Positions 20,980 through 32,900 of a stretch of DNA of 64,000 nt are shown one piece after another; the stretch's first letter is position 1; each line of letters starts with the position of its first letter. The stretch comes from Roridomyces roridus (taxonomy: Eukaryota > Basidiomycota > Agaricomycetes > Agaricales > Mycenaceae), in contig JARKIF010000005.1 in assembly GCA_029378245.1 (NCBI GenBank), positions 496,001-560,000 of the forward strand, read 5' to 3'. The translations under genes were made by a program, and so were the position numbers. Under the pieces are notes generated by a model. It saw nothing but the letters and a program-made list of their open reading frames with translations. It searched no databases and was not told the DNA's origin.

Positions 20980-23900
20980 CTACTGGATGTTGAAACGCTG
21001 GAAACAAAAAATTAGGGCGGTAAGCAAACAAAAGTAAGGGAAACGCACAGGCTTGAGAGCTTTGATGAGCATCCATTCCTCGGGCGTCACGTCAGCTCGG
21101 AATGAATCCTTCAGCACATCAACGCTCTGTCGTGTTATGTGACTGAGCAATTCATCCTTGTCGTCAAAGTGTCTCCCGAACATCTTTGCAGACTGATAAA
21201 CGGCATGCTCAATCTTTACAGCCACACCAGCGCCAGCCTGCGACTTTTTGACCAAGTCCTGAGCCTTGTGGTTAATTTCCAACGACGTTCTGTTCCACAT
21301 TCATTACTATATGGTGCAGGAAGAGGGAACGCAGGACTCACATCTTGCCGAGGTCAATAATCTCCTTCTTCCCTGTAACTGGGTCGTTCTTGACGACAGC
21401 GATGGGTGTACCGATCCGGAGAGTGCCGTCGAGGATATCCACGCCGAGGATGATCGGATCACGTTTACAAAAGGCGGCAATGACCTTGAGCCGGCACGGC
21501 CAGACAGCTTGAGGCGCAGCATCCTTCCGTTTCGCTTCGAGAATTTCGGCATTGTAGGCCGTAAACGCGTCGAAGAGATGATAGATGATATCGGCTTTGA
21601 AGAGGCGGATTCCCATTTCTTCAGCCATCCGCTCAGCATCCTTGTCGACCGAAACGTCAAAACAGAGGATGCAAGCTAGCTCCTTAGCCTTCTCCAACAT
21701 TGTCCCCGCACGCATGACGTCCTTCTTGTGTACGGGCCCAATGTTGATTCCAGAGACGGGGATCTTGCTCGACTTGAGGAAATCCAGCAGCGCCTCCAAC
21801 GAACCCAGGGTGGATGCCTGGACACAGACACCACGGCCAGACTTGTCAATGTTGTTCAACAAAGACGTGAGGTCGGACATGACTTCATCCCGCAGGTCGT
21901 CTTCGTCGTCGTCGGGCCCACAGACAAGTAGACGCGATCCAGCAATGGCCTTTTCCAGGTCAGGCGCAGTGATCTTGACACCCAACGCAGCCTTGACCTC
22001 CTTGTGGTGCACATAGTTGGACTGCCAAGAGTGTCAGCGAGTTTTTTTTACATAAAAGGGCTGGAAGGGTAACCTTGACTCGTAATTCACGCAACGGTTG
22101 CGGCGTCAATAGCGCACGAATCTGCGTCACAATGGGGCCGTTCAAGCCACAGACGACAATCTTATCTCCCTCGCGCAGGATACCGTTCGACAGGACGACA
22201 TCGATCGTAGTCCCGAGCCCTTCAATGACCTTGACTTCGAGAACTGTGCATTCCAGTTCGGAAAGGTACATGAGCCGGTCGCTCATGCGCTGCTGGGTCA
22301 AATTGACCAGTAACATGATCATGTCGGGCACGCCCTCTCCAGTGATGGCGGACGTCGGCACAATAGAGACATTCCGCGCAAAGTTCTTGTTGTCGTAGTA
22401 GAGCACAGAGTTGAGACCTTCCTCAGCAAATGCGACGACAATTTTGGAGACGCGATCCTCGAATTCACGCTGCACCGTTCGCGATTGCTTGGCGAGCGAC
22501 TCTTGGAAGGCGCCGTCAGGTGTGGGATCCCAGCTGTAGATACGATCGATCTGCGCACAGTCAGTCAAAGTGGCGCAATAAGAAAGGTTCGGCCGTGTAC
22601 CTTATTGAGTGCGACAATGAACGGCGTTTTCCGATCACGCAGTAATCGCAGGGACTCCAAGGTTTGCGGCTCCAATCCGTGCTGCAATGCATTGTCAACG
22701 CCAGTTAACACGGTGCATCGGGTCCCGCACCATGATATCAACGACGAGAATAGCGATGTTGCAGAGAGAGCTACCACGTGATCGCAGATTGGTGAACGAC
22801 TCGTGACCAGGCGTGTCAATGACCAGGAGACCAGGGATTTTGTACTCGGCTGTTCCATCCTTGTTGAGAACGGCAGTCTTGGTCCGGATGGCATCGGCCG
22901 GGAAGTAGGTGGCACCGATTTGCTGCGTGATACCTCCAGCTTCACCCTCTTGGACGTTGGTTTGCCGAATCTATTTGAAAAAGTTTATTTCGCTTTCAAC
23001 TCGAGAACAGTTGACGCACCTTGTCAAGAAGCTTCGTCTTTCCTGTATCGACATGTCCTAAAATACAGCAGATCGGACTGCGTAAATCGTCTTTGCTTCG
23101 CGCAGCCAATGCTTCCTCGTGTGCTTTCGCCCTACGGGCGGCCGCCTCAGCCTTGCGCTGCGCAGCCATCTTCTGCGCCACTGTCATTTCCTCCTCATCT
23201 GACGAGGATTCATCAGAGTCAGAATCCGAGTCAGAATCCGAGTCGTCGTCGTCAGAATCGTCCTCCGATTCCTCCTCCGAAGATTCCTCGACAGGTGCCG
23301 GGGCCAGGGCCGCTTTGCCAGCGGGTTTGGCGGGCGCTTGGCGGGAACAGGAGCTTTGCCGTTTGGTTTTGCGGCAGGAGCTGAGCAAACATGAGGAATC
23401 GCGTGCTTCCTGAGCGATCTACTCACCTTTGGGGGGACTGCTTTAGCGGGCGCTTTTGTTGCAGCAGGTTTGGCGGGAGCGGGTTTCGTAGCAGCAGGTT
23501 TGGCGACAGGCGCCGGTGCCGGTGCGGTTGGCGCAGCATCCTCCTCGTCGCTGGATGCGTCCCAAGAATCTTTGACACCAGGAGGGACCGCAGCGGATGC
23601 TTCTTCCTTGGCCGCATCTTCCTCGGCACTACTGGCCTCCCAGTCGTCTTCTGGTTCCGGTTCCGGTTTGGTTTCGACCACTGGTGCGACAGGTTCAGGT
23701 GTTCGTGGACGAGATTCAGGTGCCGGGGATGCCTCTTTCGCCGCCGCCGCCGCAGGACCCTTCTTCTTGCGATTACCATAAACAACCTTCTTAACCGCCG
23801 GTGCACCGCTTCCCGATGCCTGCTGCAGCCCTTCAATCTGAACGCCAGAAGCGAGGAGGGCCTGCTTTCGTATTTCTGCCATGGCTTTCTCCTCCTTTTG

Positions 23901-25233
23901 CTTCTTGGTGAGTAAACGACCCTCCTTCTTGGCCAACTCGCGTTTGGCCTGGCGAATATTGAGTAATTGTAAACGGAAAAAGAGAACAAGAGTACCTTCT
24001 CCTTTTCTTTCCGACGTTGCTTTTCCTCCTCCTTCTTGCGCTCTTCCTCTGCGGCCAAACGCTCTTCTTCCTCGATCCGCTTTTGCTCCTCTTCTGCGAC
24101 CCGACGGGCCTCCTCCTCCAACCGCCGCTTTTCCTCCATCATGGCCTTCAGCGCGCTGAGACCACCCTTCTTCTTCGTCGCGGCAAGCGGGCGGCGGAGC
24201 AGGCGCAGGCTCCTCGTCCTTCTTGGCCTTTTTCTTTTTTCTTTTTTTGGCGTCGGCTTTCCCTCCAGCGGCCTCCTCCGCGTCCTCATCATTTTCTTCG
24301 GCCTTTGTCGGCTCCGGAGCAGCGGCAGGTGTTGGAGGTGCTTCATCGTCAGCGGGTGGAGCGTCAGCCACAGCCCCCTTCTTTGCAGCAGCTTGAGCCT
24401 TCTTTTTGGCCTACGCGTGGTGCATTAGATATCGAGTGAGACGGACAGCACAAAACTCACCTTTTCCCGCTCCTTCTTGAGTTTCTCCTTCTCCTTCTTG
24501 GAGAGAACCTTGGGGCCCGTGTCTTCGGCATCTTCGTCACCGTCCTCCGGGACTGGTGCGTCTGGAGCAGCTGCGGCTGGAGCTGGAGCTGGAGCAGATT
24601 CCTGAGCATCGGGTTCATCTGAGAGGGTTAAAATAAATGAGGAACGTTTGCACTGCGGTGCGCACCAATTTTTGCCTCGTCCTCATCCTCGTCCTGTGCT
24701 TTCGCCTTCTTGCCTTTGCCCTTCTTGCCCTTCTTCCCTTTTCCTTTACAGGGCCCCACTCCTCGTCTGCGAGATCTTCGGCGGTCACCTCGATCGGTTT
24801 CTTGAAATCGGCTGCAGGCTCCCCATCGAGTTCTTCGGCAGGCAGGCGCGTCATCGAGGTCGTCGCTTGGTTTCTTGGCTTTCTTCTTAGTCCTTCTTGC
24901 CCTTGGTGGCTTTTAGAGTAGACTGGATGTGCGATGAGATGCTGGTTAGCCCAGAAATGAATTGTATACCATAAGTCCTCCGAAATCCTCGTCCTCGTCA
25001 GGTGGGGCAGTATCGTCGGCAGCACCCATGTCCAGTGCAGCGAACCCAGAGAAGGAGACCTTGTTGCTGGAGGCTGGAAGGTCATCCGAGGTTGGTGTAC
25101 CCGGCGCGACCGATTCGCCAACTTTGTCCCTTGCCACGCATACATGTCAGAGACACGAAGCAAAGTCGGGGACAGCATACCAATAGTCGTCGTCGCCCTT
25201 CTTGCCCTTCTTTCCCTTGTTTTTCGGCGGCAT
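20980..25233 (-). CDS. FUN12: Translation initiation factor eIF5B
   Basis: eIF5B is the GTPase that joins the large ribosomal subunit to the initiation complex. The start [18 protein letters not shown] leads into a long charged N-terminal part rich in Lys, Glu and Pro/Ala with [20 protein letters not shown] coiled coil. The GTPase has [12 protein letters not shown] (G1), [19 protein letters not shown] (G3) and VALNKIDR (G4), with the switch [15 protein letters not shown]. Domains II to IV follow (RPL-like [31 protein letters not shown]) and end KALKPRFNIQ. The conserved text changes frame near 24,889, 24,840, 24,737, 24,183 and 23,338, mostly through an extra T, in a gene cells cannot do without, so these are very probably sequence errors. 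It is head to head with ARL2, with 109 bp between starts. Confidence 0.95.
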
Positions 25234-25342
25234 GGTTGAGGGTTGGAGGAAATCAAGTTTTGGTAACACGGCACTCGGGATCACAGCTTGACTCGCGCCT
25301 TGTCACTCGGACTTGAGTCTACCCCTCGGACGCGCCTCCTCA

Positions 25343-26215
25343 ATGGGTCTCTTGACAATTATCCGGAAAAATCGACAGAAAGAAAAGGAAATGCGAATAC
25401 TTTTCTTGTGAGCGGCGGTGTCCATTCGCTGTCGAACAATCTCTCTAGCACGTCGCACAGGGGCCTCGACAACGCGGGCAAAACGACCATCCTCAAAAAG
25501 TTAAACGGAGAGGACATCGCCAGCGTTAGCCCCACGTTAGGCTTCAACATCTCGACATTCCTACACGGCCAGTCCGTCTGTCTCAATCGATCCGCGCAAC
25601 ATTTCATAGATTTGTTGGATAAAGTTACTCCTTGAATATTTGTCGGTATCTCTTCATCTCACGGTGATACCCTCGACCCATGCACTGCATAGGGGATGTG
25701 GGTGGCCAACGCACCCTGCGACCGTATTGGCGTAATTATTTCGAGCAAACGGACGCGCTCGTGTGGGTGGTCGATTCTGGAGATAGGATACGGATGCAAG
25801 ACTGCAAGGAGGAACTACATGGTCTCCTCCTAGAAGATGTCCGTCTGTCTATTCCACGCGTTTACCGCTTGACGCTATTCGTGCAGCGCCTCGCAGGTGC
25901 ATCCCTCCTCGTCTTTGCCAACAAGCAAGATCTCCCGGGTTCGATGACGGATTCTGAAATCCGTGATGTTGGTCCTTTGGTCGTGTTCAAATCTATATCC
26001 TTGACTTGCCTAGGCTCTTGACCTCCACTCTATCAAGTCTCACCACTGGAAGATATGGTCTTGCAGCGCTGTAACTGGTGAAAATCTAGTAGAGGGTAAA
26101 GTTAATATTCTTTCCATTCCCCTTCAAACTCCAACTCGTTCCAGGTTTGGATTGGATAGTAGCGGACGTCGCAGGACGATTATATTATTCCACGACGGCA
26201 TCTCTGGTGGTCTGA
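25343..26215 (+). CDS. ARL2: ADP-ribosylation factor-like GTPase Arl2
   Basis: Arl2 is a small GTPase that acts with tubulin cofactors in microtubule assembly. Six exons join as [38 protein letters not shown] (G1), then [20 protein letters not shown] (G3), [35 protein letters not shown] (G4) and [20 protein letters not shown]. The RSYW-type switch region and the [10 protein letters not shown] segment near the C-terminus fit Arl2 better than Arf1 or Arl1. The N-terminal Gly is present after Met, but Arl2 is usually not myristoylated. One exon (encoding part of the switch, at about 25,621) is only 19 nt long and uses an unusual donor, GTCGGT. All joins keep the frame. Confidence 0.93.
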
Positions 26216-27638
26216 TTACTCGCCTGTAGCATCGAATCGACACTGACGCGCGTTCGCGTCCTTGTAAATCGCGCCTTAATAACGCCGATCTCTAGGTCGA
26301 AGAGAACGCCAAGATTGTCAGTGGGATAACTGAACCTGTATTGTTTCACCTTGTAGCTGGAAGATCTTGTTGAGAAGTTGTTGCATTCAAAACCATATGC
26401 TAGCCAAGGCGAATGGCCCGAAAGAAAACAAAGAGTGGCGTTTGCCATAGCGTCGCAACGCCGTCATCCTTTCAGTGTCCTGCACGCCACTGCACCCAAT
26501 CAAAAAATCCAAAAAGTTTTTTTCTAAAGGTCGACCTACGCTCTAACACCTACTTGGCCGGGAGAACGTTCTCTGCATCTCGAGGGTAACGAGACACCTG
26601 GCCAACTGCTCGCGTGATGAAATGCAATATATAAGATGAACCCATTCATCCAGCGCGAGATTCGGACGGTCGAGACTGATCAGCAAGTGTGTCGGGCGCG
26701 GATCGACGAGAGGGACGGACAGGGTCGAACGACCCATTGAACACTGTTGAATGTGAAAGTCTTCCGTGCTTGCTTCCAGATTCGCGCAGTGACACATCCT
26801 GTAAAATAAACTATTTTCCTCGAGCCTTTTGTGCCACAACTCGATTCTGCGGACGCGAGCGAGGAGGGGTAGTCAATCTTGGGATATGTCCGCCGATTCG
26901 ACAGCGAGCGGTTTGCGGCAACGTCAGCCAGTCGGAAAGAAAACGGAGCGGGCAAGGAGAGGCAACGAGCGCGAGAGAGAACTGAATTGACGGTCATCAG
27001 AGCGGCCTGGGGCCGTTATCTACCAGGACATATTTCTGATGAAAACGATTGGACCGGTGAAAGGATTTGTGGCGGAGTGCGGAGAAAATACCGTCCCGAC
27101 CAGTTGGCCCAACACAAGTGGAGTAATCCTACCCGCCCCGCTGCTGCTATAGGACAACATTCGTTGGGCACGGAAATTTGCAATACAAGAGAATGAGTGT
27201 GATGACATGTCCTGAGAAAGGAAAGCTCTCTGTTATCTTCTGCTTTCATGAGGATCTCCACAAGACCAGTTAATGCAGTCCAAAGCCTTTAAGACAAGTG
27301 GTATGTACGACCGACGCTGACCCAGACAAGCCAAGACCAGAGATGTCGAGAGGACCCGAAGAGAAGACATGGAATTGGTGTTGAATCTTGGAAGAATCCT
27401 GGGATTTTGATGGGCCACTGCATCTTGCGACGAGTCGCACGTGGAAAAGATTCCTGCCTTGAGGCGCTAGCAGGTATTAAATGAGTGAGATTCATTTACC
27501 TTTTCGATAATGAAGCAAGTACCTGATTCGGCTGACTAGAAATCGAATCTCGATGCGCCCAAGTCGTCCGAAATCCAGAACAGACAGACATAAAAAGACG
27601 CCGTCTGCACTCTATGGACTCCATCCTCATCCCCCCAG
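26216..27638. other. About 1.4 kb without a recognised gene
   Basis: The longest unannotated stretch in the window. It lies between the end of ARL2 and the start of the CFA-type gene, both on the plus strand. Many ORFs of 60-105 codons occur on both strands, rich in Arg and Ser, without domains, signal peptides or codon patterns like the neighbours. I checked for rRNA-like and transposase-like text and saw none. A short non-coding RNA or a poorly conserved small gene cannot be excluded. Confidence 0.5.
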
Positions 27639-29506
27639 ATGCCTTCCACCGCCTCTCAGTCCTGCGTCCCCTCCCAGTACGCCCCCTCCACAAAGGCGCT
27701 CCAATCTTCAAGTTCCTCTTTGCTATCATTCTCATTCCGACCCCGCTCCTGGTTCTCTGCCTTTGGTGCGCCCTTCAAGAGTCGGCGACGGTCAATCTTA
27801 TTTTATTTTAGCCCGGTCCTCCATCCTTTCTGTTCTCGACGAGGCAATCACTGTTGGCCACTTGACCATTGCCGACACGGAGGGCACCCATTACTACGGC
27901 CACACTCGAGAAGGATGCAACAAGGTCCACCTCAAGGTCGTCAACGACAATTTCTGGATTCGACTTGTGCTGTAGGCAGCTTTTTGTCTCGTTTCCAGTC
28001 GCATCATTCTGACTTGACTCGCAGATCGGGTGATCTTGGCTGTAGGCTACAATCTTCTGGCATTTCTTGTCCATTCCCTCACGTCAGTTCTAGTCAGCGA
28101 AGCCTACATGATTGGAGACATCGAGGTGTCGGATCTCAAGGGAGCCATGAAGGTTCGTTAAGTTTTTTCTAGTCCCGGCTCCTCTTATGACGTTCTTCCT
28201 CAGTTGTGGCTGGAGAACCAGTCCGGAATGGAAGCTACGCTGTCATCTACCGTGGCCAAGATCTCCTCTACCGTCTCTGGCTGGTACAACAGCTTCCTGG
28301 GTCAAACTCGCTCTCAGGCTCGCCTCAATGCCATCGCCAGCTACGACCAGTCCAACGAGTTGTTCAAGGCACGTCATTTGTCCTCCACTCTTCCTCGAGC
28401 TTCTTTATCTAATACACGCTATACAGGCCTTCCTGAGCAAGGAGATGATGTATTCTTGCGCGCTTTGGTCCTCCGAAGAACATGGAGTACGTGGAGATCT
28501 CGAATTCGGTCCCTCCCTCGGCGACTTGGAAAGGGCGCAATTGCGAAAGATCCGATATGTCCTAACAAACGCGCGCGTCAAGCCCGGTGACCGCATTCTC
28601 GAATTCGGTAGCGGCTGGGGCGGGCTTGCCATTGAGGTTCGCGATTTTTTTTACATACAATGAGCTCAGTTTTGACGTCGGATAGGCCGCTCGTAGCTTC
28701 GGCTGTCAAGTTGACACTTTGACGTTATCCGTCGAACAGAAAAGGCTCGCAGAGGAGCGGATCAAGGAGGCCGGGCTTGAAGACAAAATCCACGTCCACC
28801 TCCTCGATTACCGGGAAATTCCAGCCGAGTTTGAAAAGGCCTTTGACGCGTTCATCAGCATCGAGATGCTCGAGGTGCGTCGGCTTTGGCATGTTTTCCG
28901 TCTTCCATTCTCAACTCTTGTTCTAGCACGTCGGCGCCAAGTACTACAACTTGTACTTCAAGCTCGTCGATTACGCGCTCAAGTCGTCGCAATCGACGGT
29001 TGTTGTCAGCGCCTCGACCTTCCCTGAATCCCGCTTCACCGGATATCAGTGAGTATATGTTTCTTATCCTACCTGACAGGCAGCTCATCGCGAGAAACAG
29101 AGCGGAAGATTTCATGCGCCGGTATATGTGGCCGAATTCCTGTCTCCCCAGCGCCACCGCACTCATCACCGCCGCTCATTCTGCATCGAATGGCCGCTTC
29201 ACCCTCGAACGTGTCGAAAACCACTCTGCCCACTATCCCCGCACCTTACGCGAGTGGGGCCGGCGCCTCGAGAAAAACCTTACACAAGATCTCGTCGCCC
29301 GAGACTACCCTGGTTTAAACGACCCCGCCGACTACGAAGCCTTCAAGCGCAAGTGGCAATATCTCTTTGCATACGCCGGCGCCGGCTTTGCTCAGGGATA
29401 CATCACATGTCATATGCTCGTCTTTTCCAAGGTACGCTTGCCGCATTGTCTGTCTGTTTGCCTTTCTGACCTCGTCTAGAACGAAAAGCCCGAGACGTGC
29501 GATTGA
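27639..29506 (+). CDS. Cyclopropane-fatty-acyl-phospholipid synthase-type methyltransferase
   Basis: The family moves the methyl group of S-adenosylmethionine onto double bonds of lipid acyl chains. The translated exons give HLTIADTEGTHYYGHTREG and SEAYMIGDIEVSDLKGAM, typical of fungal members, then the core: NAIASYDQSNELFKAFLS, MMYSCALWSSEEHG, DRILEFGSGWGGLAIEAARS (SAM-binding loop), VDTLTLSVEQKRLAEERI, LLDYREIPAEF and AFDAFISIEMLEHVGAKYY. The C-terminal part has FMRRYMWPNSCLPSATALI and ENHSAHYPRTLREWGRRLE. It ends KPETCD. No transmembrane pair precedes the core, which separates it from sphingolipid C9-methyltransferases. At the first intron the frame needs a 31-nt intron (GTCGGC...TTTTAG), shorter than all others here, so a base error nearby is possible. 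Start chosen at the first ATG of the open exon. Confidence 0.88.
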
Positions 29507-29983
29507 GAGTTATTGCATCTACAGCGCTGTATCCTTATTCATCTCTCGCATGTGGACTCTGGAGTCAACTTACCGGTATATAACTTTAGACACCTACATA
29601 CAAACAGTGTACGACTAGATACAAAGTTCTTTATTGTCGCTCAAACTTTAGGCTACCCTGAGGTTGAGAGTAAAGATTCGCGGTCCGCAAGGGTCCGCAG
29701 AAGGATAAGAGACGATTGATCGAAACTGTCAAGCGCATTCGAGGTTCCCTTTGGGCATCTTTGTTTACTTTTTTGGACTAATCTCGGTCATCAAAGTGTT
29801 GACCGAGCTGACTAGGATTCCACGCAAATCCCATTCAGAATAGTATTAATAATAACCCAATGAGTGTGATGCGGATACATGGTGCACATAGCGATCTAGA
29901 CTATAAACGAAAGTGAGGATAGAACACGAAAGCATTACCATCAGCAGAAATTAAGATTGTACAATAGATATCCACGGAAATCA
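29507..29983. other. Convergent intergenic region
   Basis: This lies between the 3' ends of the CFA-type gene (+) and the kinesin gene (-). It should hold two 3' untranslated regions. A-rich and T-rich tracts fit polyadenylation signals on either strand. No ORF of interest was seen. Confidence 0.5.
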
Positions 29984-32900
29984 TCAGGGTAGTCGTGTCG
30001 GGTCTAGTTTCGTTGTCCATGATTGCAGTTCCTTGAGACTGGGAGCAGCCAGCGCATGTGAGTTGGACGACGTGAAGAGAGTGAACGAGAACGGTTTCTG
30101 GCAAGTACGTTAGAACGTTCAATTTGGGTATGATCAACTCACTCCCAGAAGCGCCTCCTTGTGCGGGTCGCTTTCCACATTCACACCATCGAGGCTGACG
30201 ATTCCAATCTCTTCCAACTCATTCGAATGGGCGTAGACGTGAAGATATGGTCGTTTCAGGACAAACCACCTCTTTTCCCATACGTTCTGCCCGGCATCGG
30301 TCAGAATCATGAGATGCCCTTTCTTCGTCGATCCACTGGCGTCACTACAAGCCGCATTAGCGGCCATTTCAAATCGAGGAGACGAGAGTACCTTTTGGGG
30401 ATCAGTTTGGTCTCCGATATGAGCTTCAATTGCTCCTCCGGTATGACGCCTCCTTTCCTCTTGGGCGGCTTGACTTCGTCCGGCTCCGAGGGATCTTGGC
30501 TGAGAATGATCTACATGGAATGTTAGTCATATAAAAGCACGCAGCCAATCATACAAACCTCTCCGCGGTGACCAAACTTCTTCTGCCAAAGCTCGAGCGA
30601 CCTTTTGAGGAGGTCGTCAGCCTTCCACGCAAGAGTTTCCGCATTCACTGGACGCGGAGGACTTGATCCCAGGACCACGCGAATGGCCTGAACGTCGGCA
30701 GCCCGCCGCTCCGTCAAGACCAGGCGCGAATAGTCTTGAACAACAGAGAGACCGCGAGGCTTCCAGTTGGTTAAAGATTCCTCGCCCCGAACATACTTCT
30801 CCGACGTATCAAGCCGCCATAGATCTCGGGGCGAACGGGTAAGCGGCGGCGATAACCGGACAGAGAAGAGCGAGCTCGACTTGGAGAGAATCTTTTTCGA
30901 TCCAAGGAACGCGACCAGTTTGGACGGCGGACGAGCATCACGAGTCTGGATAGCGACACCCACATCCATATTGAACTGGACGGGGTCACTGCAAGTATCA
31001 ACAGCGACTGCCCAATTAAGCTGCAGAATGATCCGCTGATTGGTCACAGTGACTTTGTTCAACAACAGAGAATCATGGACACTGGTGTCCCACAACGCCT
31101 CCGCCGCCAACAACCCAGTTCCATCCGGCTTGAACTCGAGTATCTGCTCCTTCATCAGGGGAAGTGTGACCATTGCCTTGGAAGTGGATTCGTGCACGCG
31201 ACCGTTTTCATCCAACAGCCGGACGTTGCCGATCCGGATCTTGGTGAACTCGAGCCACGGCAGCTGTTGGCCGGAATCGGAAGATAACGTCAGGTTGATC
31301 CGGCGCTGGAGCCCCTGATGCAAGGAAAACGAGCCGGGGTCGAGGTTTCCCTGGGATATCACAGGAACAGGTGTGTATTGCCCATCCGGAGCGAGCTCGC
31401 ACATTTGCAACCAAGCAACGACATCGTGCGACTGCTGCACCACGAAATCTGTCTCCGAGCGGCGCATGGGTGGCAAGGTCGCTGGTGGGTTCTCGGCTAC
31501 CGGAGAAGACCTCGGAGGATGGGGTCGAAGCTTTTGTTCCCGCATCTCGTCCCAGCGCTCTAGGCGCTCGAGGTAGGTTGGGCGCACGGTGGCGAAGAGT
31601 TCGATAGGAGCGTATCCTTCTTTCAGGTGGGCCAGTACCTTGGTCGAAGCGGCGATGGAAAAAATGCGCCGGAACCGGAGTTCGGACAGCGTCGAGGCAT
31701 CCATGTCGAGCGCAGGCGAGGCAAATACTTCCTCGGAGGCCACGGAGGAACCAACAAAGGAAGACAGCCGTACCTGAAGATGCACAGCAGCAAAGTCATG
31801 CGAAGAGAGACCCTTGACTGTATCGACCGTGAGGTAGAATCCGATCTTGGTGCCGGGTGGAACGGTGCCTGGGTTCGGAGAAGACGCCCGAGTCGAGCTG
31901 GCCGAACCGTTGGCGCGTTTGGCAGACACCTGGACATTGACTATTTTTATGTCAACACGACATGAGCCGATAGCTTCAGCGGTATAGCGGCAAAATATGG
32001 GTACAGTGGACGTGGAAGAGAGTCGTCGTGAAAGAGGGGCAAGAGATATGAGGGCATTGCCAACAAAGGAATATTCTGATGGCGTGGTGTCGTAAAATGG
32101 TTCGTCAGAAGAGAAATGCTGGGTATAAGAGGGGCGGTCGATGTAAGTAGTCAGATTCCGCATGCGGCCGAGTTGTTGCTGCATACGGTCCAACGACCAG
32201 GTATAGATGGCGTTATGCCGCTTGTCGAGAACCTTGACGGCGACAGATGGCTGTGTCGAAGACGCCAACACAGGGTCTGCGACGTCTCCGAACTCGTCTA
32301 GGCCCGCGATTGTGTCAATGGCGGACACGGGTGCTGCCAGGGCTCCTCCAGCCGAGATGGTGAAATTGTAGGAAACATCCTTCCCTAGTTCTTTGCTGTA
32401 ACACGGTTTAGTTCAACACCCCTAGCGAAGTTTCAAGACGTACCTGATAATGTTGGCCTCCTTGACCATAACAGCGTTAGACAGCACAACCTCGGCCATG
32501 GAGAAGGACCGATGTGCTCTCCACCTATCCAAAACCTTCCGGATCAGCCGGAGCTGCTTTGCCGTGTAGATGACTGGTTCGAATTCCATGGCATCCAAGT
32601 CGGTCTCTCCTCGAGCGCGGGCGTCGATCAGACGTCGCATTTGGGTCCGCACCATCTGCAGTTGATGTTCCATGTGATCCTTTTCGACCTTGAGATCCTC
32701 CGCCTCCGTCGTTGACTCGGTGATCGCTTGCAAGCGATTCTCCAGCTGATTCTGGACGTCTTTGAGAGAATTGTCCAGCATCTCGGGACTCCCAACACTG
32801 GGCGCAGCATCCACACTCGTATCGTCTGTGACATCGCTTGAAAAGGGACGCCCTGTCTCGCTCCAGACATCGTCCGCCTGGCTGAGGCTCATACTCATCC

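Noticed and set aside
23391..24439. Several Ser-, Leu- and Phe-rich ORFs opposite eIF5B
   Set aside because: They mirror the Lys/Glu/Ala-rich N-terminal part of eIF5B. No start context, domain or splice pattern supports them.
26216..27638. Possible small genes in the 1.4-kb gap
   Set aside because: ORFs of 60-105 codons on both strands have no homologous text, membrane helix or consistent splice sites. I could not support any one of them.
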